Assembly (NCBI GenBank): GCA_911728455.2
Contig: OU452227.1
Span: forward strand, 15,268,110 to 15,332,109
Source of the DNA: Marthasterias glacialis
Lineage: Eukaryota; Echinodermata; Asteroidea; Forcipulatida; Asteriidae
Length of the DNA: 64,000 nt
Reading direction: 5' to 3'
The notes beneath the pieces were generated by a model. It saw only the letters and a program-made list of their open reading frames with translations. It had not been told where the DNA came from and did no database searches. The position numbers and the translations under genes were made by a program. Within the stretch, counting starts at the first letter, position 1, and every line of letters begins with the position of its first letter. This document shows positions 11,601 through 21,981 of this stretch, in pieces.

Positions 11601-14600
11601 GTCTGCCATGCTCACCATTTTGGGAGTCAAGATGGGTGCATGGTAAGCATGTAAATGCTGCATCGTCTAAAATTCGCACAACACTGTATAATTCACAGGG
11701 ATATTGACTCCCAAAATGGCGCAACCAAGATTATTGTGATGATGACATCAGGTCAACTGGTTGAAAACCTGAAAAATCAACAATGCTCAATCTCTACATG
11801 CATTTCTAGCAATATAAACTGAGTCCCAGTTTTCCAACAAATATTTCTTGACATAATTAACTAATTAATTAATAGTGTACATTTATAATACGCCATGTCT
11901 GTCATAAATGACACTCCTGGCGCCGAATTATCAAATCTGGAGGAGAATGTTACAAATGATTTTATGAGACGAAGCAACCATAATACAACACCTTGAAAGG
12001 AATACAAGGTGGGGTGGCGCATGTTGCTGCCAGACCATGCCAGAAACACCGGGACAAACCCCTTCTCTTTACGATAAGTGTACTGGGTTCTTTTACGTGC
12101 ATTACACAACACAAGGAACCAAAGGCTTTACGTCCCATCCAAAGGGCGCAGCAATAATGGTTAAGTGTCTTGCTTAAGGACACAAGTGTCATGACCGGGA
12201 CTGGAACCCACACTCTGCTGATCAGGAACACCACAGCTTGAGTCCGATACTCTTAACCGCTCGGCCACGACACACCACAAGGATGAACAATTATCATTAA
12301 GAACATCACCTCAAGACAGACATGTCCTCGTGTGGATTTCAAAAAGCGCTAAGTTAGGACTCATTAACTGGCACAAGGAAAATGTTGTACACATTTTATA
12401 TCCCCATGCATTTGAATAAAACAGACATAAGTGAAAGTGTCACGAAATCTAATGTTGATCACTTACTGTTGAGTCGACAGATAGTGTTAAAACCTCCGTG
12501 TGATATTCCGGAAAATAGTCTGGTGGAAAAATAAAGTGAAATTAAAAACCTAACCAAAACTGTATCTAGTCCTTATGATAAAGATTTTCTCAGCCAATTT
12601 CAGCAAAACGAACATTCAATTTAGCGCCTATCAATTATACAGTACATGGTTTGCAATTATTGCTTCTATTTATCTTGTAAATGTCTTTGTGTCACTCTAA
12701 ATTCTTATAATGATCATGTTAAGCACTTGACCGAGGATGCCGTATTATCACGCACAGATTTCAAGGATACAGACTCGGGGGTCAATAAACATGCTTTTGT
12801 GTTGTCTGTGTGATGTGGAAGATTCTATGTGTACCGAGCTCAACAATGTTGAGTCGCTCGGACATCTCTGCATTTAGTGTGAACCATACATGCACTCAGG
12901 ATGTCATGCTTGGCTAGCCGGATGCAAACATTGACAAAAGGCACTGGAATTAACAAATTAATTCACTGTTTACCAGTGATATTTGTGTAATACCTTATTT
13001 TAGACCTTCATTCCTTTGACATACCAGGATTTCAATAGACTGAATGGCTGCCATGATTGTTTCCATGTACCAAGTTTATTTACCAAGGCAAGATTCCAGC
13101 ATGCTATGGGTAATTATCAACGGTAGCCTACGGCCTAGAGACGGCCGAGTCACACCGAACAAAAAGGGCTCCCGTGCAAATTTCCATAACAGAAACCTGT
13201 AAATCCCAGTGCCAAAGACCACCATGTTTCTTTACTTCATTTAGTCATGGTTTCATTTTAACAGTAATATTCCACCTCAAATGTTTTTTCCAGATTTTCA
13301 CCAGAAAACAACTATGGGGGCAGTAGGGTCAAAATTTGGAAAATGCCAACATAAACTGGTTAAGGATGTTGTTTCGCACGGAAATGGAAAGCTTGACTGG
13401 AAAAAAAACTGTTGCTGTCTGTGCCAACATGTCTGTTCAATAGTCTTGTGCTCCCTGTGTTCTTGCCTGTGCTCATGTAATTGATACCTCATGCTCCTCA
13501 ACCTATTTACATGTAAACATCTGTCCCTCTCACCTTCATTGTCAGGGTGTTTCTCTGGAGGTGCTATGGTAACTCCCTTCTTTCCATGCCCTTCACCGAG
13601 AAGTTGCTCGTCTGAGTTTGTAAAGACAGAACTGGTTTCAGAATCCGTCTCCTCCTTGTCATCTCTTAAGTTGCTCATGAAGAAGACTTTCTCGATGGTG
13701 GGGTCTGGATAAGAGAGGATGCCTCGCTTATCCACGCAGCAAAGGGACTGGAAAAAAGCATGGAAACAGTTCTTGTAATGATTGATCTGCACTTGACTCA
13801 ACATTCTTTTGGAATGCTTTTCTTGTTCTGGTTCTAATGTTAATAGTGAAAATGAGACTTATTCACATCTGTAAAGGTGCGGTTGAACTTACAGTCATTG
13901 TGCCAAGACCATGCAGAAGGCTCGCTGATCGAGGAAGGTGGCTGGAAGGACCGAAAAATGCCGATTGGAAATGCTCCCACAGCTCAACAAAGGAAAGCTT
14001 CTCATCCTAAATTATCAACAACAACAAAAAGTCAACAAGATTGAAAAGTCTGCACAGCAGAAATCTCAATCTAAAGAAGTTTTTGGGTATCACCATGGAA
14101 ACATCTTTTGTGAACTGCATAGAACCTAACCACTCAACAGTTCAACCAGTATGTGTTGATCATCTTCAAGTAGAGGCTACAGTCCAAGTTCTTACCTCAA
14201 CCTCTGTTTTTTCACCCAGTTCATCGTCGGGATACTCTGTGACTTCAGTCTGTAAACAATCAGTAAGATGATTGTGTCAGTTATGCAAAACTCAATAGTA
14301 ACCACTTGTTTTGATTTTGGACACTCCCCAAGGGAGGGGCCATCACTGACACTCTGTGATACTTTAACACTAGAAAACGTATATGAAGAGACAAGAACAG
14401 ACCCATAGTACAAAGTTGGACTTCTGACTGTAACGTTACAGCAAAGATCATAGCAAGGGGAGCAAGGTTTGTTGTGCCGTTCTCTGATTTTTTTTTACAT
14501 TTATTTTTTAACAACAAAAGGGCATTTATGAATAAAAAAAAGGTGACTCGGTCTTAATCGACTGTTTAATACCTTACAGTGTCGCGGCCTGGCGATAAAG

Positions 14601-17600
14601 GCCCTCACACAAACAGCAACACTGCGGTTTTAAATAGCTGATTAAGACCTCATCGCCACTCTTTTATTCCCTTATTAAAAAGCCATCTAATAGAGTATTC
14701 ATCAATAAAGTCTCATAAAGTATAGTCTTGTTTTAGTATGAGTAGAAATAATTTTACCTGCTGATTTTGAGCCTTATGGAAGAGGGTAACAATCCGAGCA
14801 TTACCATAGCTAGTCAGAATAATCCACAGCAGAGGTAAAGACAGTGACATCAAGGGTAGAATGGTATTCACCTGTTAATAACCAGTCTTGTTTAAATGAA
14901 TCAACTTGGAGGTTTGCTGTATAACACCACACAAACTAAATGTACATGGATTTGCTCGGTCCCAGCGCCTGAACCAAAGGAGCTGGGATGGGCAGACGTA
15001 TACACATGCTCATTAGACCAAATCCCCTGACCTACATGTAATAACCCCCAGTCACTCCTTCCTCTTTACAAAATATTCTACCTCAATCAATAATAATGTA
15101 GCTCTGTGATGCAAATCATTAATGTCATTCTGTACTAAAAATAGGTCTCGATTGCAATATTAATAATTTACCTGAATAGGTTTATTCTTCTTGCAACTTT
15201 GGTCTAAAAAGGAGAGGGCTGACTACGGTTTATATTATCATATCGTGTGTGTACATGTTATGATTGTGTATTGCGCTGACCAGCAGTACAGTAAGTTCCA
15301 TCATGCATCACTACATTCTTAACAAGAACTTGTACAAGCTCATCAGCCCATCCCAGCGGTCTTGGATGAGACTGGTGGGGTCGAGTGAAGTACACGGACA
15401 TCCAATTATGGGCAGTGTTTGCCCCTTAAAGAAGCTATGGTGGTTTTCATGATCATAATTAACACAACTTTCATAAGAGTTTGTTTTTATGGTGCTACCA
15501 CAAATTACCCGATAAACCATTGGTTTAGTGGTCTTACTTCATGAGACTTCCCTTGACATCAGAATACTGAGTTACTTGTAATGCAGGCACACCATGGCAC
15601 TTGTGCCCTTCAGTAAGACACTAAAACACAAATTTGACTACTTAAGATGAAATTGGATGTCAATTCACAGGGACTGCTTGGTGCCGAGTTCATCCTTATT
15701 TAAAGTAGAAATGTTGTTGTATTTGTTACACTGGTTTTAATTTGACTCACCTGTAAGCTTATGATCATCTCAGCCCAGTCTCCCACGTCATCTCCAATCA
15801 AGGTAAAGCGCAGGATATTTACTAGCAACGACACCCCCTTCAAATATCATAGTATATGAAGAACACAAAACCAAATATGAGTAAACATTTGTTTTTCAAA
15901 TCTGATATTTTTCCATGAAATCTCTAAAGATTTGGTTGATACTTTACAATGAAACTTCAGGTAATCTTTCACAAAAAGCCCCCCATATTGGATGGCACTG
16001 GCCCAACAACAAAGTATGAACCAAGTGCAGAAGATTTCTGTGGTTGCCGGGTAAACCTTCACAAGATAAAGACATTCAATTTGGCCCGGAAGTCTGCAAA
16101 TAACAATGTATAGTAGTTATGTTGAGCACAAAGTAGTAACCCGTGCAGGTTTCAAAGTTGCTGGCACAAGGTTTGAACTTGCCCAAGCAAGTTTAAAACT
16201 AGCACGGGTAAGTTTTAAAAAAGCGCAGGTTTCAACATTCACTCAACAGAGACTCTACTACCAGCTGGTCAGTATTTTCTTGAAACTATCCTCTGTGTTG
16301 TTACCAATCCCCAAAATGACAGAGACTTACCAGTGCAACGGCTAGGACCCATCTCTCAATTATTGAGATACACACTAGACGCTTAATTTCCAGCACTGAC
16401 GACGGCTTATTATTGTATTTCTGTAAACAAGCTCTGCATATATCACAAAATACAAATTATATAATTAGTACACTTGAATAGTAATCTTTTGTAGACTATG
16501 GAACGCTAGATTGCAGTAGACTTACTGGGTAAATTTCCATTGTTTGCATAGTTCTGAGCATGCGCATATTTCCGAGAATGATAGATTTACCTTGTAAGTC
16601 TGCTGCCACCTAGTGTCCTCAAAAGTCTCCCATTCAATTCTCAAAAGTCAATTCTTACTGTGCAGTGCCAGTGCATCATAAAGCTAATGTAAGTCATTGA
16701 GATAGAGGGCCATCAAACCTTGCTAAATTACCATTCCTGTAACCATCCCAGCCATATTAATATGCAAACCGTTTCGGCCACTCTACCGAAAACAAAAAGT
16801 GTAACTTATCAAATCCTCTTCCTTTTTTTATGGAGAATGCATACTGATAACTTTCAAAATACTTCCACCATTTATAAAGTATAGAAAATTAACCCTACAA
16901 TATTGTACCTTACCTTAGATATGGAATGTAAGGTGTGTCCAACACAAGACATTTGACAGGCTTCCGAGGTTGGCGTGCCGCAGGGTTACTGCAGGGCTCA
17001 AAGGCTGCTTGGTCAAATTTCTGTCCCATTTGTAGGACTACATCGTTGTCCTGTATTAATTAGTACATGTAATGGTGAAGGGAATGAAAGAAGAAAAAGA
17101 AAAACCTCCCAAAACGGTTAATGAATTTTGGGGTGAGCACAGAGAAACTGACTAGAACATAATTTGAACCTGCAACCTCCAGGTTTACGTGCTGGTGCTC
17201 TACCAACTGAGCTATCTAGCTCTATACTTATACTTATATATTTATTCTATTTCTCGGGCAGTCATAAAAAAGTACATACACAATCAAAATAGCAAAACAT
17301 GTTGGCGGTCTCCCTATTTTGACAATATCTTTGTTCGGGGGCGCCAGTCAGAAGTCATACAGCCGCATACTGCCGGAACTGCTGTAATGGTTTATGGCTG
17401 GACTCCAAACTTAGCACCATAATTTTACCACATCTCTCATGCACCTGTGTTTGGTCGTACACTAACTTGTAGAACTGACTCATGTGTTCATATTTTTGTG
17501 CATTATGATGTTCAAAAAAACTTCTAGAATTAAAATTGTCTTCAAAGAATGTAAGTAATGATAGAGTAGTTTGCACTTCTCAGCACAGATGGAACCACTG

Positions 17601-20024
17601 ATACTTACAACTGAGAAGTATTCACAAACTTATTTAATATTGTGAACTTTATTTTGTTGAGAAGTGATCATCAGAATGGCTACATTCATAGCATATCAAT
17701 GATTTTTGACACCAATATTCTGTATTTGCAAACAGTCTACATTGAACACATCTTCTTTTTGAAAGAAAACAAATTTATTATTATTATTATTATTCTTGTT
17801 AATTTCTGTTAATAAAAACAAGGATGCCTCAAAAGCTCGGAAGCCTGAGGAAATCTGTAGATAAGGATGCTTGCTATCTGAACCAGAAAAACCATGGTAA
17901 ACCCCTACTCTGTTACAATAAGTATTCTGGGTTAACCTGCACTGCCCATCCTAGTACACAGGACCTACAGCTAAACGTCCCATCCGAAGGAAAAAGCAAT
18001 TATGGTAAAGTATCTTGCTCAAGGACACAAGCGTCACAACTGGCCAGGCCGGGATTCAAACATACATTCTGTAAACTACAGAGCTTAAGTTCAGCAGGCT
18101 AGACCGTTCGGCCACGACACTCCAGGATGGTCACTTCCAGGCACTGACAAAAATGACTTCTCAACATTCCTCATTCAATCTTACCTCAAAATGACAAACA
18201 GTTGTCGGTGCTGCTTGCCCTGGACTCAGCAGTATGACATCATCCTTGACCAATAAGGCGGTGGGTAGATTGACCACATGACCATCCCGATATGTCCATT
18301 GCTCTGTAATCGACTGGGTGGTCGGTCGGAACAGTGGCTGGTAGATTTCTTTCGGCCAGTGGACCTCACTGGCTAGAAGTTCTACATAGGAGTGAATCAC
18401 AGTTGCTTTTAATAAAAAACACACCATTGTTTCTTGTACAAAATCTTATAATAATGCAGTGAAAGATTTCCCTTGTACAGCATAGCAAAATGCTACACAA
18501 AATGCTACACAAAATCAGTTGCTACTCAAAAATCATCATTTGCTCCACAGTATTAGCATTCAGTGTGCACAAAACATGTTCAGTCTAAATATTTTGATAT
18601 GAAAAATTGCTGGATGAAATTGTTCCCTGTAAGGCAACCGAGGGTGGCAAGGAGAAACGGCTGGCCTACTTTGTTGCATGTAGGTATAATTTGATAGTCA
18701 ATCCACTACAGCAGGCCACTTTTCTTTTATAAAAGGTACATGTACGTATGCAATACAGGAAATTTATTTAGCATTTGTTTCCTTGTCACTGATCATCATT
18801 TCATGCTAGTATGAAAAGGGTTATGGGCAATACACAGGGGTGTGAGTGGCCACAAACAAAAAAAGCTGAAAACAGCTAGCAAAAAGCGGAAATCTAAAAA
18901 ATTCACACAGTTTTGTACATAGCAGGTGTACAAAAAAGCTGAAATTATAGTAAAAATCTGAACAAAAAAAGCTGAATTCTCACACCCCTGAATACAGTGT
19001 CTTGCTCCAGGCCAGAAGTGTCCTAGAGAGTTTAAATCAAACTTCTCACCTCTAAGTTTGTGCAGTACGTCCTTAGTGTGGTTCACAACCTCAGTTTCCC
19101 TCAGATGCTTGTCCCACCTCGCAACTGACACATTGACAACAATGAGGAAAAGCAGAACAATCAATTCCAGTATCAGGGACCTATCCTCAGAAGCCGCTGC
19201 ACTGATGATCATGAAGAGCACAGCAACAATCATGATGGCAGCACTACTCCAGTGCAGCACGCTGTCTGTGGAAAGGGCTAAGCTCGGAGGCTGCTTGAAG
19301 TATGAGGCAATCGAGCGGCAGCTGTGGAGTTGTTTCTCATGGGACTTTAACTCGTCCTCGATGGCGTTGCCTAGTTGCTGGAGAGCTAGGCTGGTGCACA
19401 AGCCTACAGGCTCAGCCTTGTTTATCTAGAATAATTTGTCAAAAGGTTTCTTAACGTCACATCACAACAAGCATAATCCCTGTTAATTTAAGAGAATACA
19501 TATATGTACATGCATCCTAGATAATTATACATTATACAAGGCAGCTATAGGTTTTGTGCCTGTTTAAAAAAATGGTTTAACATCAACAAAAACATTACTT
19601 GAGCTACATGTACATATATGACTATCACAGCTGAGCCTTCCTATACGTAATACACCATTGATCAAGTTTAGTTTCCAATTAATTTACTGAACAGGATTTA
19701 CATTTCTTTTCAATATCAATATTTTGGAACTATCTGACCTCACAAAGCCATCCTTTTAATATCTTGTGTAAATGTGACTATTTTGTCGCAGCAAATTTCA
19801 AAAAACCCTTTCCTCCTTCGAGCCGTCCAACAATAAAAGAAAATTCTAGAATTAACAACAATAGAAATAACTAACTTGTCCAGCACTCCTTCACAAAATA
19901 ACAACAACAACAACATCAACATCAACAAGCAACAAATAAAGGAAGTGACTACAATGTAACATGGTAAACTAAGTAACCAGGAAACACATTAGGTTGAGTA
20001 AATCAGTCTTACCATAGGCTCCAT
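2677..20024 (-). CDS. TMEM94: TMEM94 homologue, P-type-ATPase-like ER membrane protein (3' end outside window)
   Basis: Coding exons from 5' to 3' (high coordinate to low): 20024-20013, 19425-19050, 18381-18185, 17050-16914, 16433-16331, 15837-15751, 14871-14758, 14249-14196, 14006-13893, 13747-13534, 12519-12467, 11394-11347, 10584-10457, 9053-8960, 7842-7728, 7366-7261, 6932-6756, 5866-5725, 5022-4087, 3638-3539, 2785-2677. All have GT donors and AG acceptors, and phases agree throughout, giving about 1139 codons. Recognisable TMEM94 blocks include YRDGHVVNLP, LCCVDKRGILS, WDGSDLCPL, KKILDFYQRA, MGLEAGWNCHISL and NVPLLVPLFTD. Hydrophobic segments lie in exon 2 (two), exons 5-6 and exons 6-7. 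The family is reported to be an ER magnesium pump (ERMA); that role is known from vertebrates and inferred here. The last exon visible ends with a good donor (GTAAGT), so the C-terminal membrane segments are off the left edge, beyond the LINE. Identity is very secure; single exon edges could shift by a few bases. Confidence 0.95.
2862..2962. repeat. Short fold-back element (about 100 bp)
   Basis: The left arm starting at gtaaaatagtaaaactatgg is the inverted partner of the right arm ending at atagttttactatttcac. The middle portions cttggcgacaccag and gaatcaccaag are also approximately complementary. It lies within a TMEM94 intron. Confidence 0.65.
3340..3503. mobile_element. Near-perfect hairpin MITE with TAAT target duplication
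   Basis: Two arms of about 75 bp, from gggaataacagtgcgaggac to gtcctagcactgttattccc, are almost perfectly complementary around a short centre near 3420. Both flanks carry TAAT (3336-3339 and 3504-3507), consistent with a 4-bp target-site duplication. The right end lies about 35 bp from a TMEM94 exon donor at 3538, so the element sits at the beginning of the downstream intron. Confidence 0.8.
3740..3910 (+). repeat. Degenerate tRNA-headed SINE
   Basis: A decayed box-A-like stretch (gtggtctagtgcatcagatt) is followed by a box-B-like region and then the shared SINE body (ccttttggcaagatacttaact), which corresponds to the ccttgagcaaggcactt motif of less decayed copies in the window. Intronic. Confidence 0.5.
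4087..5022 (-). CDS. TMEM94: TMEM94 exon 19: unusually large Ser/acidic-rich cytoplasmic exon
   Basis: At 936 nt (312 codons) this is by far the largest exon. It opens VFSEKMGLEAGWNCHISL, which is strongly conserved, and closes ETAVGFDIANR, which joins in frame to AKLPRGIENIRPHLEKYD in the next exon. The roughly 290 residues between are low-complexity: rich in Ser, Glu, Asp, Lys and Gln, without hydrophobic segments. As I recall, the same interval is much shorter in vertebrates, so the exon looks expanded. The acceptor is TTTTGTTCAG and the donor GTGAGT. Confidence 0.92.
5110..5240 (+). repeat. Degenerate tRNA-like SINE fragment
   Basis: A box-B match (gtgggttcaaatcc) is followed by ggcacttgtttccttgagcaa, the body motif found in several other SINE copies here. 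Box A is poorly preserved. Intronic in TMEM94. Confidence 0.5.
5440..5625. repeat. MITE-like repeat related to 11615-11760
   Basis: The segment with tgaggtcatcatcacaata and ggttgcaccattttgggag is found inverted at 11690-11760 (ctcccaaaatggcgcaacc, then gatgatgacatcagg). An opposing gactcccaaaa near 5590 gives it terminal-inverted-repeat character. It also resembles the interior of the 2032-2573 element. Confidence 0.5.
6020..6490. repeat. Strand-asymmetric tandem repeat, unit about 120 bp, roughly 3-4 copies
   Basis: The phrase tgttgcccatcttatccatgg recurs, together with agtcaagactgtggtacttcc and cctcccaatttttcctgacaaa, at intervals of roughly 120 bp. The plus strand is strongly pyrimidine-rich. 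It keeps open frames on both strands (168 codons plus, 136 codons minus). It lies in the intron between TMEM94 exons 6932-6756 and 5866-5725, which join in phase without it, so I treat it as non-coding. Confidence 0.65.
7479..7735 (+). repeat. tRNA-derived SINE (ggcttgatggttt family)
   Basis: The head gggtggcttgatggttt...gcgttcaaatc resembles tRNA boxes A and B. It is followed by gattggcttttcagtccc and a pyrimidine-rich body. The copy at 55445-55620 (ggttggctcagtggttt...cccggttcgaatccc, then gattgggttttcagtccc) is the same family and better preserved. The 3' end approaches TMEM94 exon 7842-7728. Confidence 0.65.
8118..8245 (+). repeat. tRNA-derived SINE (tagctcagttggt family)
   Basis: A unique leader (cccccgaacaaagatattgac) precedes box A (tagctcagttggtaaagc) and box B (gcaggttcaaacccc). 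The same leader and boxes occur inverted at 17105-17352, defining a dispersed family. It lacks the complete cloverleaf expected of a functional tRNA gene. Confidence 0.75.
9131..9972. mobile_element. Nested fold-back element: large palindrome with hairpin ends
   Basis: The arm cacatatggactggc...gtgcacgtctatgc occurs four times in alternating orientation (about 9131, 9215, 9788 and 9925), so each end is itself a hairpin. Inside, gtttaccagtcaatagtttt at 9360 pairs with its complement near 9700. The centre near 9500 is a third inverted pair (gccaatcaggataaa / tttatcctgattggc) around a gtgttataataattgttataacac palindrome-like core. No long coding frame is present. It sits between TMEM94 exons 10584-10457 and 9053-8960. 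Confidence 0.8.
10590..10978 (-). repeat. tRNA-derived SINE bounded by (aatc)n direct repeats
   Basis: On the minus strand the element starts with a tRNA Ser/Leu-like head (gggcagagtggtcttgtgaa) and box B (gggttcgaatccc), then gacacttgggtccttgagc and a longer body that ends with a tataaatgtccattattatt tail. Both flanks are runs of aatcaatcaatcaatca, consistent with target duplication plus microsatellite growth. Confidence 0.8.
11590..11765. repeat. MITE-like fold-back with ccattttgggagtca / tgactcccaaaatgg arms
   Basis: ccattttgggagtcaagatg at about 11617 is inverted at about 11707 (ttgactcccaaaatggc). The right flank continues gattattgtgatgatgacatca, which is shared with the repeat at 5440-5625. 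Confidence 0.6.
12020..12276 (-). repeat. tRNA Ser/Leu-derived SINE
   Basis: The minus strand starts gtgtcgtggccgagcggtta (box A) and has a box-B-like gtgggttccagtcccgg, followed by gacacttgtgtccttaagca and a body containing gtgttgtgtaatgcacgta. The same body is seen in plus orientation at 39410-39725 and a relative at 17885-18122. Confidence 0.8.
13190..13330 (+). repeat. Dispersed repeat shared with 26045-26180
   Basis: tgtaaatcccagtgccaaag, then ccatgtttctttacttc, atttagtcatg and a run ending in agattttcacc recur in the same order at 26045-26180, in an EVG1 intron. No coding function seen. Confidence 0.55.
13534..13747 (-). CDS. TMEM94: TMEM94 exon 10: degenerate P-type ATPase phosphorylation motif
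   Basis: The exon begins SLCCVDKRGILSYPDP. In canonical P-type ATPases the phosphorylated aspartate sits in DKTGT; here the Asp-Lys pair is kept but Thr is replaced by Arg (DKRGIL). Vertebrate TMEM94 is similarly divergent at this place, so this is a family trait and not a local mutation. The rest is a charged, Ser/Glu-rich linker. The acceptor is preceded by a pyrimidine-rich stretch and the donor is GTGAGA. The next exon (12519-12467) continues DYFPEYHTEVLTLS. Confidence 0.88.
14527..14680. mobile_element. Fold-back MITE with aataaa-type termini
   Basis: The left end (ataaaaaaaaggtgactcgg, tcttaatcgactgtttaa) pairs with the right end (ttaaatagctgattaaga, gccactcttttattccc). The GC-rich interior holds gtgtcgcggcctggcgataa. 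It lies in the intron between TMEM94 exons 14871-14758 and 14249-14196. A separate fold-back at 41606-41780 has similar gaataaaagtgtgg-type ends. Confidence 0.6.
16500..16636. mobile_element. MITE with gggagacttttgagg terminus (copy 1)
   Basis: An inverted pair (agtagacttactgggtaaat and accttgtaagtctgctgcc) encloses a centre near tgagcatgcgcatatttc. The right end cctcaaaagtctcccatt matches the end of the 57172-57320 copy. It lies between TMEM94 exons 17050-16914 and 16433-16331. Confidence 0.7.
17105..17352 (-). repeat. tRNA-derived SINE, same family as 8118-8245
   Basis: On the minus strand, gcgcccccgaacaaagatat and caaaatagggagaccgcc precede box A (atagctcagttggtagagc), an anticodon-like region, and box B (ttgcaggttcaaatt). 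Intronic in TMEM94. Confidence 0.75.
17885..18122 (-). repeat. tRNA Ser/Leu-derived SINE
   Basis: The minus strand starts gtgtcgtggccgaacggtct and carries a decayed box B, then gacgcttgtgtccttgagc and a body with ttgtaacagagtaggggttt. Related to 12020-12276. It sits just downstream of the TMEM94 exon 18381-18185 donor. Confidence 0.75.
19050..19425 (-). CDS. TMEM94: TMEM94 exon 2: N-terminal region with first two membrane segments
   Basis: This 376-nt exon follows the tiny first coding exon (MEPM) and reads INKAEPVGLCTSLALQQL and onward. Two strongly hydrophobic stretches are visible, one around AAIMIVAVLFMIISAA and one around LILELIVLLFLIVVNV, separated by a short acidic loop. It ends HTKDVLHKLR and donates one base to the next exon, which restores ELLASEVHWP. 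The open frame continues past the donor at 19050 to about 18796; that tail is intron read-through and not part of the protein. Confidence 0.9.
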
Positions 20025-20261
20025 AGTGGTGACTGCATGCACAGCACAATCTGTGCAATGTCAAAACTCACTGGTCATCACTGGTCATCTCCAAAGTCTA
20101 ACTGGGATACCCAGACACTGATAATGATTGATAGATGACTACATCATGTGGGCACCTGAAAAAAATTCAAATAAAGCAAGTGACTACAATGTAACAAGTG
20201 GTAAACAAAGTAATCTGGAAACACATTGAGTCAGTTTCCCTTGTAGTTTATTGCTTGATAT

Positions 20262-21398
20262 TTGACCCAGTGACTGGGGCTCTGTACTACTTTTTTGAGA
20301 TTCCGACATTTTATCAGTCATACTAGTGCCCCAGTCTGTGTTGGCAATTGACGGATTATGACGAAGCGGATTTAAAACAAATCTGTTCAAAATATTGTCA
20401 AAATTAAGACAAAGACTCAACAGAACAGACCGATTGCGCGACCAATGTTTACATGTCTTCAGGTGACCTGTAGTGGGTACTACGTCACCTGAGCTGATGG
20501 CAAACTACGTGCAAATACATCCTGTGACCGACAGAGACACACCAAAGTCGGCTTTTGGTAATAATAACACAGCTACTAAGCCATTTTATTCAAGTTGTGT
20601 GTTTTGACATTGATTTTAATCACACTACTGATTCATAAACTACCAGTATTCTACTACAAAAGAGGTTTATTTTGAGTTATGCACTACCGGCGTCGGACGA
20701 CACCACCCGCCTGTTATTTTGTTTGTAATGTAGGCCTAAATCAATCATTTAAACGTTACTTGTACAATTTTCAAGACTTGCTGGACCTGTCCTTACTAGC
20801 TTTATTCAGCCATTCGAAGGTCTCTGGTACAAACTCTGGAATATTTTTCATAGATTTCGAGAAAGAAAAGCCTCTATTGAATAAACAAATGCAACAATCA
20901 TCATGTACTGTACCACACTTTCCTATGGAGGACGTTGTGTTTGTTTACATTTATACCCAGAGTAGGTCACGTGACGCGGGTCGCACAATCGGTCTATTGC
21001 TGGAAAATCACCTTTGGGCTTCTCAATATATCATTCAAAGATGAAATAAAAGGCATTTAATTGTACTCACGCTCATTTATGGTCCTCCAAATCGATGATT
21101 TTTTAGTTTTTAGCCCACTAAAAATGTTGCCGTTACAATCTCCATTTTACTACTAATAAATAGTCACATGATACTCAACGACTGTTTCCTTATGTGTATT
21201 AACGCTGCAAGGATTGCGAGTTCGCTGATGCCTTGACTTGCATATTAATTTGTGCATTCATCACAATTTTTTGAACAGATTCGTTTTAAATCCACTTTGT
21301 CACAATCCGTCAACACATATACCGGACTGGGGTGTTAGTACGACCGATAAAATGTCAAAATCTCAAAAAAGGAGTACAGTGCCCCAGTTACTGGGTCT
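20262..21398. mobile_element. TIR DNA transposon, about 1.1 kb, in the TMEM94 5' region
   Basis: The left end (gacccagtgactggggctct) and right end (gtgccccagttactgggtc) are inverted copies. The match extends inward about 130 bp through tgagattccgacattttatc, agtgccccagtc, acggatt and aaatctgttcaaaa. An internal 350-bp section (taccagtattctactacaaa through gcacaatcggtctattg) occurs again at 42590-43145. The longest open frame is 121 codons and not recognisable, so the copy looks non-autonomous. It separates the TMEM94 start codon exon from its likely upstream non-coding exon. Confidence 0.75.
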
Positions 21399-21439
21399 AG
21401 CTTGATATTTAAAAATAAAAAATCGCATCACCCTTAAGG

Positions 21440-21560
21440 TAGATCCTTTACGTTTATTGCTTAATTACTAATTAAGCTATGGTAATAATAAGGTAGTTGC
21501 GATAATCGTAACCGTCGGGAGGATGGAGGGTTACAATTATCGCAATTAATAATAAGGCTA
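21440..21560. repeat. Small inverted repeat
   Basis: taataataaggtagttgcga...taatcgtaaccg pairs imperfectly with gggttacaattatcgcaatt...aataataaggc around a GC-rich centre (gtcgggaggatggagg). Function unknown. Confidence 0.45.
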
Positions 21561-21981
21561 TTTTTTTTACATCATGTTTTTGGAGGAGATAATGTTAATT
21601 GCTTTTTGTCATTTCTTAAAAAAAATAAGCTTTCAATTAAAACTAAGTAAGACTAAGACTGGAGGTCACTTATAAACATTATTTAATTATTATAGAGTGA
21701 CATGTAGGTCTAGCCAACACTAACACTCCCAGGAACACTAAACAATCAGTCATTCTCTCATCATGTTCAACAAATGATGTATTGCATTCATTTCATGGTT
21801 AATGAAGCGTTAAAGCTGTCTAACATTAACAAAAGTAAACATTGCGGTTTCACTCACACTGTTCCACCAGCACCATAACATTCACAAATGAGAAGAAATG
21901 AAAACAAGAATATAGTTTGCATCTTGATTTGTGTAGATGCAATAATAATAATAAAACTAAAAGCAAAAACCCTCATACTTA

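Noticed and set aside
15847-16062. 71-codon hydrophobic minus-strand ORF as an extra TMEM94 exon
   Set aside because: It does not fit the phase between exons 16433-16331 and 15837-15751, which join directly and match the family sequence without it.
18796-19049. C-terminal part of the 201-codon minus-strand ORF
   Set aside because: It lies beyond the donor at 19050, and homology to TMEM94 stops there and resumes at 18381.
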